This document shows positions 1 to 6,567 of a stretch of 8,724 nt of DNA, one piece after another. The DNA is from Chloroflexota bacterium (GTDB lineage Bacteria > Chloroflexota > Anaerolineae > Promineifilales > Promineifilaceae): contig JAAEOP010000482.1 of NCBI GenBank assembly GCA_024223125.1, positions 1 to 8,724 on the forward strand, in the 5' to 3' direction. The notes beneath the pieces were generated by a model. That model was not told where the DNA came from. It made no database searches and was given only the letters and a program-made list of their open reading frames with translations. Numbering within the stretch: position 1 is the stretch's first letter; each line of letters opens with the position of its first letter. A program made the position numbers and the translations under genes.

Positions 1-385
1 CAATCGGCCGTCCGCCAACCAGACAGTTGTACAAATTTACCAATCCCTGCTCAAATTCACCGCCGAGAATCGTTTGCACACCCAGCCCACGCAGATACAT
101 TTCATTGATGGGCGCATACAAACCATACGCGCATAGGTGGGTCTGGGTATGAATGCGCTGGATACGTTGGATTACGGTCACAGCCAACCGTGTCGCTGTG
201 TGCATAGGCAAGTAAAACGCTATCAGACCAGCTTGTTGGATGGCAGATTTGGCATCGGCAAACGATCGTACCGCTAAATCCACACACGTCACACCGGCGC
301 CGGCCGCTTTCAACCACGATGCCGGCGAAGCTAACCCAAATGGTTGATGTCCCAATTCATAGGTAGAAATCAAAACAACATTCAT
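1..385 (-). CDS. CUAEP/CCAEP-tail type radical SAM protein, N-terminal part only
   Basis: The open frame starts at ATG 385-383 and runs without a stop off the left edge, so only about 128 residues are visible. It opens MNVVLISTYELGHQPFGLAS and continues with a segment containing IAFYLPMHTATRLAV and, later, TILGGEFEQGLVNL. I recognise this as the N-terminal cobalamin-binding-like region of the radical SAM family named for its CUAEP or CCAEP tail, some members of which are selenoproteins. The radical SAM CxxxCxxC motif and the tail lie outside the window, so neither the 4Fe-4S centre nor a selenocysteine UGA can be checked. The substrate of the family is not known to me. The start fits the family's opening, but its G-rich stretch (387-391) sits almost against the ATG, a poor Shine-Dalgarno distance. 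It diverges from tRNA-Leu. Family assignment is from memory of the sequence style and is fairly confident. Confidence 0.8.
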   Translation of the reverse strand, partial: MNVVLISTYELGHQPFGLASPASWLKAAGAGVTCVDLAVRSFADAKSAIQQAGLIAFYLPMHTATRLAVTVIQRIQRIHTQTHLCAYGLYAPINEMYLRGLGVQTILGGEFEQGLVNLYNCLVGGRPI

Positions 386-408
386 ACCCCCTATTTTACA
401 CAATAATA

Positions 409-436
409 TTGGCAACTGACTACCCGGTGGTATAAT
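409..436 (+). promoter_or_regulatory. sigma70-type promoter of tRNA-Leu
   Basis: TTGGCA at 409-414 (five of six bases match the TTGACA consensus), a 16-bp spacer and a perfect TATAAT at 431-436. The tRNA begins 12 bp after the -10 box, so transcription would start just upstream of the mature 5' end. Confidence 0.75.
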
Positions 437-448
437 TACCCCTTTACT

Positions 449-530
449 GGGGATGTGGCGGAATTGGCAGACGCGCATGACTTAGAATCATGTGCCGCAA
501 GGCGTGTGGGTTCGAGTCCCTCCATCCCCA
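449..530 (+). tRNA. tRNA-Leu (anticodon UAG)
   Basis: An 82-nt class II tRNA. The acceptor arms GGGGATG (449-455) and CATCCCC (523-529) pair at all seven positions, with discriminator A at 530. The anticodon stem is CATGA/TCATG with loop CTTAGAA, giving anticodon TAG at 483-485, which reads CUN leucine codons. A long variable arm (GCC-GCAA-GGC) and the T-loop TTCGAGT (511-517) complete the leucine type. CCA is not encoded. The T-stem GTGGG (506-510) against CCCTC (518-522) contains one T-T mismatch (507/521). It has its own promoter upstream and a terminator downstream. Confidence 0.97.
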
Positions 531-550
531 CTCTAACGTTAAGAAACCAG

Positions 551-576
551 AAGCGTTGCCAAAGCAACGCTTTTTT
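551..576 (+). terminator. Rho-independent terminator after tRNA-Leu
   Basis: AAGCGTTGC (551-559), loop CAAA, GCAACGCTT (564-572), with a T run spanning 571-576. A perfect 9-bp stem followed by U-rich sequence, 20 nt after the tRNA. Confidence 0.88.
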
Positions 577-600
577 GCTGTTTCGTAAAATTATATTTGA

Positions 601-605
601 GAGGT
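601..605 (+). promoter_or_regulatory. Shine-Dalgarno site that sets the trigger factor start
   Basis: GAGGT at 601-605 lies 6 nt before GTG 612-614. A TTG at 597 in the same frame lies upstream of this site and could not use it, so GTG 612 is the better start. Confidence 0.72.
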
Positions 606-611
606 ATTCCT

Positions 612-2213
612 GTGACCCTAAAAATCCAAACTGAACAAGACGAGCAACGGCAGCTATTAATAACTATAGAAGTCCCTGAAAAGCGTGTACAAAAACAGAT
701 GCGGCTGGTAGCCCGCAAACTAGGCCGAGATGTCAATATGCCCGGCTTCCGGCGTGGCAAAGCCCCCTACCCTGTCATCGTCAACCGTGTGGGCAAAGAA
801 ACACTGCGGAAAGAAGCCGTTGAAGAAATAGTCCAACCTATTTTTGAAGAAGCGCTAGAAGAGCTTGATCCAGACCTGTTTGCCCAGGCCCAGTTTGACG
901 ACATGGAACTGGAACCGCTGGTACTCAAATTCACCTTGCCCTTAACGCCTGAAGTTGATCTGGGTGATTACCGTTCGCTGCGTAAAGAAATCGAGCCGGT
1001 CTCGATAACGGATGAAGCCGTAGAAGAAGCGTTAGAAGCTGTGCGCGTAAAGAATCAGGTTTTGGAAGAAGTAAACCGACCTGTAGAAGAGGGAGACATA
1101 ATAACTATCAGCGGCATAGGCAAGCTGCTGCTACCAGAAGAAGACGGCGCAGAAGAAGACGTAGAGATCATGGAGGCTCCTGAAGTGGAAGAGTTGCCAG
1201 CCAACGATGAAGACGACGAATATGAAGAATCAGAAGATGAGGTTGATGAAATGGACCCCATCCTTTTTGATACAGAACGGCTGGACCTGGTTATGGATGC
1301 GGACAAGTTATTTCCGGGCACAGAGTTTGTAGCCAATTTGGTGGGCACGGCCGTTGGCGAAACCAAATCGTTTGCCATCACCTTTCCCGATGATTTTGAG
1401 GATGAAGATTTGGCCGGGAAAGAAGCGACCTTTTCCATGACAGTTATTGAAGTGCAAAGCCATGATTTACCAGACTTGACCGATGAACTGGCTGTGGAAG
1501 AAGGGTTTGAAACGCTGGCGGAGATGCGCGAAGACACGTTCAACAATTTGCAGGAAGCGGCCGAAAACCAGGCCAAAAGCGAACTCATTGAAGGTATGAT
1601 TGATGATATGTTGCCCACAGCCACTCTGGTTTATCCACCGGCGGCCGTAGAAATGAAAATTGACAGCCGGCTTAACTCCTTCAAAGATCAGATTACACGT
1701 TCTGGCTGGGAATGGGAAGATTACCTGACGCTGCAAACAATAACCGAAGATGAGATGCGCCAGGATTTTCAAGAGGATGCAATCGAAGCAGTGGAGCGGC
1801 AATTTGTCCTGCGTCAATTCATCCTGGATGAAAAGCTGGAGATCACCGATGAAGATGTAGAGGCCAAAATCGCCGAACTGACTACTTCTTTCGAGGACAA
1901 TGAAGTGATGCGTAACAACATGCATGACTTTTACAAACAAGGGGCCGGCTTCGACATGCTCAGTAGTGAAATCCTGATAGATAAAGTGGCAGAACGAACT
2001 GAAGCTATTTTAAGCGGCAATGCCCCCGACCTGGCAGAATTAGAAGCGGAAGAAGAGGCAGAGGAAGAAACGGCCGCAGAAGACGTTACTGAAGAAGAAA
2101 GCGCTGGCGATGAAGTTGTAGATACAGTGGATGAAGATGAAGTTGAGGAAATGGCCGAACCTGAAACGGCCGCTGACAACGAAGACGAAGAAGAGGAAAC
2201 GGCCGCAAAATAA
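612..2213 (+). CDS. tig: trigger factor, ribosome-associated chaperone and prolyl isomerase
   Basis: A 533-residue protein from GTG 612. Trigger factor binds the ribosome exit tunnel and shelters emerging chains. The ribosome-binding signature GFRRGKAP is at residues 45-52, as in the N-terminal domain of the family. The FKBP-like isomerase domain follows from about residue 155 (VEEGDIITISG), and the helical chaperone domain from about residue 295 (LPDLTDELAVEEGFETLAEM onward). Typical family members are about 430-450 residues. This one is longer for two reasons: an acidic insertion at about residues 172-220 inside the isomerase domain, and an acidic tail at residues 471-533 in which 32 of 63 residues are Asp or Glu. 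The gene starts only 35 bp after the tRNA-Leu terminator, leaving little room for its own promoter. clpP follows after 145 bp, the usual tig-clpP order. Confidence 0.96.
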   Translation: MTLKIQTEQDEQRQLLITIEVPEKRVQKQMRLVARKLGRDVNMPGFRRGKAPYPVIVNRVGKETLRKEAVEEIVQPIFEEALEELDPDLFAQAQFDDMELEPLVLKFTLPLTPEVDLGDYRSLRKEIEPVSITDEAVEEALEAVRVKNQVLEEVNRPVEEGDIITISGIGKLLLPEEDGAEEDVEIMEAPEVEELPANDEDDEYEESEDEVDEMDPILFDTERLDLVMDADKLFPGTEFVANLVGTAVGETKSFAITFPDDFEDEDLAGKEATFSMTVIEVQSHDLPDLTDELAVEEGFETLAEMREDTFNNLQEAAENQAKSELIEGMIDDMLPTATLVYPPAAVEMKIDSRLNSFKDQITRSGWEWEDYLTLQTITEDEMRQDFQEDAIEAVERQFVLRQFILDEKLEITDEDVEAKIAELTTSFEDNEVMRNNMHDFYKQGAGFDMLSSEILIDKVAERTEAILSGNAPDLAELEAEEEAEEETAAEDVTEEESAGDEVVDTVDEDEVEEMAEPETAADNEDEEEETAAK

Positions 2214-2276
2214 TACAAATCTAACAAAGAGCGGCTAAACTCCCGTTTCATTAATAAACGAAAAGTGACTATCCAG

Positions 2277-2327
2277 GTCATACTCTCACCTTCGTGAGGG
2301 CAAGCTCCGCGAAGGTGGGGGTATGAC
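2277..2327. repeat. 18-bp inverted repeat in the clpP leader
   Basis: Arm 2277-2294 (GTCATACTCTCACCTTCG) pairs with arm 2310-2327 (CGAAGGTGGGGGTATGAC) over 18 positions, two of them G-T wobbles in RNA, around a 15-nt loop. The 5' arm can instead form a local hairpin, CTCTCAC (2283-2289) with GTGAGGG (2294-2300) around CTTC, and the two forms exclude each other. No T run follows, so it is not a classical terminator. It ends 16 nt before the clpP Shine-Dalgarno site and does not cover it. It could be a palindromic dispersed repeat or a structured leader; I cannot tell which. Confidence 0.65.
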
Positions 2328-2343
2328 AGTCAAGAAATACATT

Positions 2344-2348
2344 AGGAG
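2344..2348 (+). promoter_or_regulatory. Shine-Dalgarno site that sets the clpP start
   Basis: AGGAG at 2344-2348 lies 10 nt before ATG 2359 (13 nt before the adjacent in-frame ATG 2362). It excludes the upstream in-frame ATG 2323, which falls inside the inverted repeat and has no clean ribosome site. Confidence 0.7.
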
Positions 2349-2358
2349 AACAAAACCC

Positions 2359-2964
2359 ATGATGAATATGCTCCCTTCCTCACTTGTACCCATGGTCATT
2401 GAAACAACCGGACGTGGCGAACGCGCCTTTGACATCTTCTCCCTGCTCCTGCGGGAACGCATTATCATTCTCGGAACCCCCATTAACGACCAGATTGCCA
2501 ACCTCACCGTCGCCCAACTTCTCTTCCTGGCTCGTGAAGATTCTACCAAACCCATTCGCATGTACATCAACAGCCCCGGCGGGCATGTGTACGCCGGTAT
2601 GGCAATTTATGACACCATGCAGCAGGTAGAATGTCCGGTTTCCACAGTAGCCGTCGGGTTTACAGCCAGCTTTGGCACCGTCCTGTTGGCCGCCGGTGAA
2701 AAAGGGATGCGCTACGCCTTGCCCAACGCCACCGTCCACATGCACCAACCACTCGGCGGCGCACAAGGGCAAGCTTCCGATATTGAAATTCAAGCCAACG
2801 AAATTCTGCGCCTGCGTGAAAGCATTAACGATGTTTTGTCACATCATACAGGGCAAACAACCGAACAAATTGAGGAAGATTTCGACCGTGACCGTTACAT
2901 GACCGCCCCCGAAGCAATGGAGTACGGTCTGGTAGACGAGGTCCTGGCTCACCCCACCCCTTAA
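2359..2964 (+). CDS. clpP: ClpP, ATP-dependent Clp protease proteolytic subunit
   Basis: A 201-residue serine peptidase of family S14, the usual ClpP length. Fourteen subunits form a barrel that degrades proteins fed in by an AAA+ unfoldase such as ClpX, ClpA or ClpC. The catalytic triad is intact: Ser104 in [11 protein letters not shown], His129 in HMHQPLGG and Asp178 in DFDRDRYM. The spacing of 25 and 49 residues equals that of E. coli ClpP. Other hallmarks are YINSPGG (69-75), the [12 protein letters not shown] segment (133-144) and EYGLVDEV (188-195). Residues before about 18 would be the propeptide or axial-loop region. It follows trigger factor and is closed by a strong terminator; no clpX lies within the window. 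It carries no CGGCCG palindrome, unlike its neighbours. Confidence 0.98.
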   Translation: MMNMLPSSLVPMVIETTGRGERAFDIFSLLLRERIIILGTPINDQIANLTVAQLLFLAREDSTKPIRMYINSPGGHVYAGMAIYDTMQQVECPVSTVAVGFTASFGTVLLAAGEKGMRYALPNATVHMHQPLGGAQGQASDIEIQANEILRLRESINDVLSHHTGQTTEQIEEDFDRDRYMTAPEAMEYGLVDEVLAHPTP

Positions 2965-2984
2965 CCCACTTCAAATTTTAGGCC

Positions 2985-3038
2985 TGCGAGGTTTCCACAT
3001 CTGATATGAAGGTGATGTAATCATCAAAAAACCTCGCC
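2985..3038. repeat. GCGAGGTTT-ended hairpin element, copy 1
   Basis: GCGAGGTTT (2986-2994) and AAACCTCGC (3029-3037) are perfect inverted ends around 34 bp. ACATC (2997-3001) can pair with GATGT (3014-3018) inside. The first 30 bp align closely with a second copy at 7087-7138: both read GCGAGGTTTCCAC, then A or G, TCTG. It lies between the clpP stop and its terminator. Confidence 0.65.
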
Positions 3039-3051
3039 AGTCTACTTTGGT

Positions 3052-3084
3052 AAAAAGACGTTCTGCTACAGAGCGTCTTTTTTT
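3052..3084 (+). terminator. strong terminator after clpP
   Basis: AAAAAGACGTTCTG (3052-3065), loop CTA, CAGAGCGTCTTTTT (3069-3082), a 14-bp stem with one G-T wobble, ending in seven T (3078-3084). The A run on the other arm means it could also work on the minus strand. Confidence 0.92.
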
Positions 3085-3116
3085 ATACGAGTACCCTACG
3101 AAGCCAATCCCCAAAT

Positions 3117-3146
3117 TTGCTATTGCCTCTGACACTACTATATAAT
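3117..3146 (+). promoter_or_regulatory. possible promoter of the envelope gene pair
   Basis: A perfect TATAAT at 3141-3146 with TTGCTA at 3117-3122 as a weak -35 box (18-bp spacer). It follows the clpP terminator and lies 46 bp before the start at 3193, so it would begin a new transcript. Confidence 0.55.
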
Positions 3147-3192
3147 CCGTTTGTTAGGAATAGCTTTGTCTTAAAGAGGGCCATACCGTTTT

Positions 3193-5046
3193 ATGAAAGA
3201 TTTACGCCCATCCCATCTACTCACCCGCTTCTCCGGTTTCATCCTGGTAGGATTGATGGCGCTTTGGCTAGGATTTCTCTTTCATTCGACGGCCGTTGAA
3301 GATGCGGCCGCGCAAACATACATCTTATCTGTAGTGCAATCCAGCGACTCCGTTAATGAAGGTAGCTCAGTTAATATTGATGTACAAATCAACACCCTAC
3401 CCAGCGCCGGCGTCACCGTCACCATCCAATATGCCACCTCAGGCGGCACAGCCGTAGCGGGCACAGATTACACCCCCGTCAGCGGCATCCTCACCTTCAC
3501 ATCTACCTCATTGACCCAACAACGAGTCACCATTCAAACGATACGCAACAGTGCAACTCTGAATGATCGCACCGTCAATTTCACCATCTCCAATGCCAAA
3601 CCTGCCAGTTCAGCCGGTACAGATCCAGCAAAATCTTCCGCGCCCATTTTTATCGTCAACATTGATTCTGCCCCTACTGCCACACCTACTGGTGGTTTGC
3701 CCATTTTTGCTGACGCCTATGAACCTAACAACAGTTTTGACGAAGCCAGCGCTACGGCCGCCGACGCCCCCAAACTATGCAGCCTCACCTTTTACCCGCC
3801 AGGCGACCAGGATTATTTTCGCTGGTGGGGGAAAGCCGGCGTCTCCTATCTCATCGCCACCTCCGATCTCGATCCAGCTATTGATACCGTGCTGGAAGTG
3901 TACGATACCAATCAAAATTTAATTTTCTACAATGATGATGTCTCACCCGGCGATTTCCGCTCCGAAGCCCCCATTACCGCCAATGTAGACGGTTACTACT
4001 TTGCCCGCGTTACCAACAAATCGCCGGGCGACCCAGTAGATAAAACGTATTGTTTTCAGGTAACCCAATTTATCAGCCCCACGCCCACCATGCCGCCCGC
4101 CTTCCCCACCGGCGCCGATGCCTGTGAATATAACAGCACGATAGAATTTGCCTGCCTGTTTATTGTTGGGGAAACAAAACAGTTGACCTTTGTTTCCACG
4201 CTGGGCAGCGAACAAGATACAGATTATTTCCGTATGTGGATAAAACCAGGCATTTATTACACCTGTGACACAGAGATACCGTCTGGTTCGGCCGCAGACA
4301 CAAATATGGTGATGTTGGACGCCAATGGAAATTCCTTTAACCCCCAAATCGGCAACGATGATAAAGAAGTGGGCGATCTGGGCAGTCAGGTATCGTACTT
4401 GTCAACTTATACCGGCTGGCTGCATATGATTGTGAACCCGGTGAATGTACCCCCATTGGAAGAAGCGCCCCAGCACACCTACACTCTGACCTGTGTGCAA
4501 ACGGTAGCCACACCGACGCCAACCCCAACAGAAACGCCAACTCCAACTCCAACTCCTATTCTCCCCACTTCATCGTCACCCATTGGCGGCGGCAGCGGGG
4601 CTACGACCACACCTATTCCTACCATCGTTATCCCCACCTTCCCACCTTCGCCAACGCCCATCAATCCGGCCGATTTCATCCCCACGCCGGTACCGCCGCC
4701 ATTAGTCAATATCCAACCCTTAGCCACAGCCACCTCTGTCTCTGGCGGCAGACAAACGGTAACGATTGATGTGACCGTTTATTACGATAGCAACAATAAT
4801 TTTTTGCCGGAATTAACGGAGGGGATCATAGACACGGCCGTCGCCCTTTTCGACAACGGTACCGGCGAACTACTCTCCTTCGGCCAGACCAACGAAGCCG
4901 GTATGATTCATTTTGCGGCCGTCGAAGCATCCGGTACAGTGCGTGTGGTTGTGCCTTATTTCAACCTGACCCAGATTGTGACCCAATCCAGCGATGAACT
5001 TTTAATTCGCGTGGCGCCTGGTACACTGCCAATCGGTATTCCCTAA
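3193..5046 (+). CDS. secreted Calx-beta / PPC-like domain protein
   Basis: A 617-residue exported protein of unknown exact role. Residues 1-41 form a signal peptide with a hydrophobic stretch at 15-30 and an AAA-Q cleavage-like site near 40. A Calx-beta domain follows (about 45-155) with the hallmarks VNEGSSVNIDVQI and GTAVAGTDYTPVSG; such domains bind calcium in adhesins and exchangers. Two beta-rich modules resembling bacterial pre-peptidase C-terminal (PPC) domains follow, at about 170-293 (DAYEPNNSFDEA, DQDYFRW) and 307-436 (DACEYNST, DTDYFRMW), each with Cys pairs that may form disulfides. A Thr-Pro linker (about 438-520) leads to an Ig-like C-terminal domain with DSNNNFLPELTEG, reminiscent of calcium loops in SdrD B-type repeats. 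No sorting signal or C-terminal membrane segment is seen. A GAGGG ribosome site lies 12 nt before ATG 3193. Adhesion or matrix binding is inferred only. Confidence 0.9.
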   Translation: MKDLRPSHLLTRFSGFILVGLMALWLGFLFHSTAVEDAAAQTYILSVVQSSDSVNEGSSVNIDVQINTLPSAGVTVTIQYATSGGTAVAGTDYTPVSGILTFTSTSLTQQRVTIQTIRNSATLNDRTVNFTISNAKPASSAGTDPAKSSAPIFIVNIDSAPTATPTGGLPIFADAYEPNNSFDEASATAADAPKLCSLTFYPPGDQDYFRWWGKAGVSYLIATSDLDPAIDTVLEVYDTNQNLIFYNDDVSPGDFRSEAPITANVDGYYFARVTNKSPGDPVDKTYCFQVTQFISPTPTMPPAFPTGADACEYNSTIEFACLFIVGETKQLTFVSTLGSEQDTDYFRMWIKPGIYYTCDTEIPSGSAADTNMVMLDANGNSFNPQIGNDDKEVGDLGSQVSYLSTYTGWLHMIVNPVNVPPLEEAPQHTYTLTCVQTVATPTPTPTETPTPTPTPILPTSSSPIGGGSGATTTPIPTIVIPTFPPSPTPINPADFIPTPVPPPLVNIQPLATATSVSGGRQTVTIDVTVYYDSNNNFLPELTEGIIDTAVALFDNGTGELLSFGQTNEAGMIHFAAVEASGTVRVVVPYFNLTQIVTQSSDELLIRVAPGTLPIGIP

Positions 5047-5112
5047 ATGTCTGTGCCCACCTACCACAAGTCATGCCAGCAATTATTTCTAACATACCCA
5101 GGGTAGTAGTTT

Positions 5113-6531
5113 ATGTCTGAAGAGCCACAAGAAGAAACCTCTGTCTCAGAAGAAACCGCGACAGTCCAACCTGAGCAATCTGACTCAAAAATCGGTCAGA
5201 CAGTCAGCTATTTACGCCAAAACCCAGCCTGGTTGATCGTCATTGTTGTATTCGGTTTTGCCCTGTTAGCCATGTGTTTGATGGCCCTGCTGCTGGTGCG
5301 AGAAATGAGACAAGACGAAACAGACGCTACCCCAGTCGCCCAGGTAACTTTAACCCCTCTGGCAACGCCGGCGCCGTCCCAACCTCAGGTACACAGTTCT
5401 GGTGAATCAGGCACAATTTCCGTTACGTTGGGTTCGCCTATCTTATTAAAATTGTCGGGGCAGGAATTTGAAGTGCAAACAAACCCGATTGGCGCCGATG
5501 GCATCTGGGAGCCAGGTGTACAGGAAGCGGGGGAAGCGGCCTGGGTGAAGGATACGATTGTCAATTATGTATTGGGGCTGCCCGACCGGCCAGAGAATGA
5601 AAGTTTGCTGGCTGAAATGGCTCCGGGGGATGAGATTCAATTGATTACCAACGGCCGTGCCAGCTACACCTTCGCCTTTACCGAACGGGAACTTGTACCC
5701 ATCAATGATCCTACAGTTTATGCCCAACAATCACCAGGGATAACCATTATTTTGTTAGAAGCTGATGGAGATCAGCGGTTGATGGTACGCGGCCGTTATG
5801 TCATCGCCGAAGCGGAAAGCGCCCCTCAAAACGTGGTCAACATGGGCGACACAGCCCAATTAGACAATATTCAACTCACCCTTAATTCGGCTACCTATGT
5901 GGCTGACCGGGGTGAAATCCCGGCCGGGTTTGCCTTCTTCCAGGTAGATTACCAGATTCAAAACGTGGGCTTAACAGCTTACGACAGCAGCGGTCTGGAA
6001 ATGTCTTTGGTAGATGAGTTGGGTAATCGGTACGCTCTTAATCCGGCCGCCAGCCAATCCGGTAATTATCCCTTGTTAAACGGCTTTTTGAACGCCAACC
6101 AATCAGCAAACGCCAGCGCCGGTTATCAGGTTCCACTGGGCTTAAACAGTGAAACAGTTAGCTGGGTGGTGACAAATAAGGAAACGGGAGCGCAGGTTTT
6201 TGTAACGCTGCCTTTTACCGGGGGGGAAACGGCCGCGCAAGGCTCCAGCATCTCTCTCTTCCAGGCTGAAGTTTCGGCCGACCTGACCAGCCTGAATCTG
6301 GGCGGGCAGATCACGAATTTGGGAACACAACCATTGGTTGTTACAGAATCAAATGTAAAGCTTTCATCCGGGGATGGCACAGTTTATCTGCTGCTGTCCA
6401 CCAATCCCCCCTTCCCCTGGACGGTATCCCCTGGTCAGACAATACAGTATTTTGTTGCTTACCAACGGCCGCCTACCGGCACAACCATCTTCCGCGTCTT
6501 AAACCAGGAATTCCAGGTGACGGAACAGTAA
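5113..6531 (+). CDS. membrane-anchored protein with sortase-like region and DUF4352-like domain
   Basis: 472 residues. A charged cytoplasmic N-terminus (1-38) is followed by one membrane helix (about 39-62, then RE), so most of the protein would lie outside the membrane. A Thr/Pro/Ala linker (70-100) precedes a region at about 107-232 whose pattern recalls a sortase: PILLKL, GIWEPG, LLAEMAPGDEIQL with Asp173, SYTFAFTEREL, and ITIILLEADGDQRLMVRG. In sortases the last stretch carries the catalytic Cys followed by Arg. Here the Cys place is L214/L215 while R222 stays, and the His site near N151 has no His. Residues about 240-371 resemble DUF4352 (FAFFQVDYQIQNVG, SLVDELGNRYAL, GYQVPLG). Residues 372-472 form a further beta-sandwich-like end. 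The gene starts 66 bp after its neighbour, probably in one operon. The sortase link is my inference; a non-enzymatic surface role is likely. Confidence 0.88.
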   Translation: MSEEPQEETSVSEETATVQPEQSDSKIGQTVSYLRQNPAWLIVIVVFGFALLAMCLMALLLVREMRQDETDATPVAQVTLTPLATPAPSQPQVHSSGESGTISVTLGSPILLKLSGQEFEVQTNPIGADGIWEPGVQEAGEAAWVKDTIVNYVLGLPDRPENESLLAEMAPGDEIQLITNGRASYTFAFTERELVPINDPTVYAQQSPGITIILLEADGDQRLMVRGRYVIAEAESAPQNVVNMGDTAQLDNIQLTLNSATYVADRGEIPAGFAFFQVDYQIQNVGLTAYDSSGLEMSLVDELGNRYALNPAASQSGNYPLLNGFLNANQSANASAGYQVPLGLNSETVSWVVTNKETGAQVFVTLPFTGGETAAQGSSISLFQAEVSADLTSLNLGGQITNLGTQPLVVTESNVKLSSGDGTVYLLLSTNPPFPWTVSPGQTIQYFVAYQRPPTGTTIFRVLNQEFQVTEQ

Positions 6532-6532
6532 G

Positions 6533-6563
6533 GAGATTAGGTAATCTCTCAATCTCCAATCTC
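6533..6563. repeat. small inverted repeat plus AATCTC repeats between convergent genes
   Basis: GAGATTA (6533-6539) and TAATCTC (6542-6548) are inverted around two bases, followed by AATCTC at 6551-6556 and 6558-6563. The same AATCTCC heptamer occurs in tandem at 8329-8342. No T run follows, so a terminator role is unproven. Confidence 0.45.
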
Positions 6564-6567
6564 CCCC

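Noticed and set aside
102..317. Minus-strand 71-residue frame within the first gene
   Set aside because: It overlaps the recognised radical SAM frame in another phase; the recognised frame starts at 385 and stays open to the edge.
597..611. TTG start of trigger factor at 597
   Set aside because: It lies upstream of the Shine-Dalgarno site at 601-605; GTG 612 has correct spacing.
2244..2260. CGTTT/AAACG hairpin after tig as a terminator
   Set aside because: Only 5 bp and followed by A rather than T on the plus strand; too weak to call.
1055..2281. Minus-strand open frames opposite trigger factor, rich in serine
   Set aside because: They mirror the GAA/GAT-rich acidic codons of tig; composition and lack of ribosome sites mark them as shadows.
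2323..2358. ATG 2323 as the clpP start, adding 12 residues
   Set aside because: It lies in the 3' arm of the inverted repeat, with no good ribosome site; ATG 2359 follows AGGAG.
4504..4560. Repetitive ACTCCA/ACGCCA tract as a DNA repeat or CRISPR-like array
   Set aside because: It simply encodes the Thr-Pro linker and has no spacers.
4479..4733. Minus-strand frame rich in Gly-Val repeats
   Set aside because: It is the complement of the Thr-Pro linker of the secreted protein.
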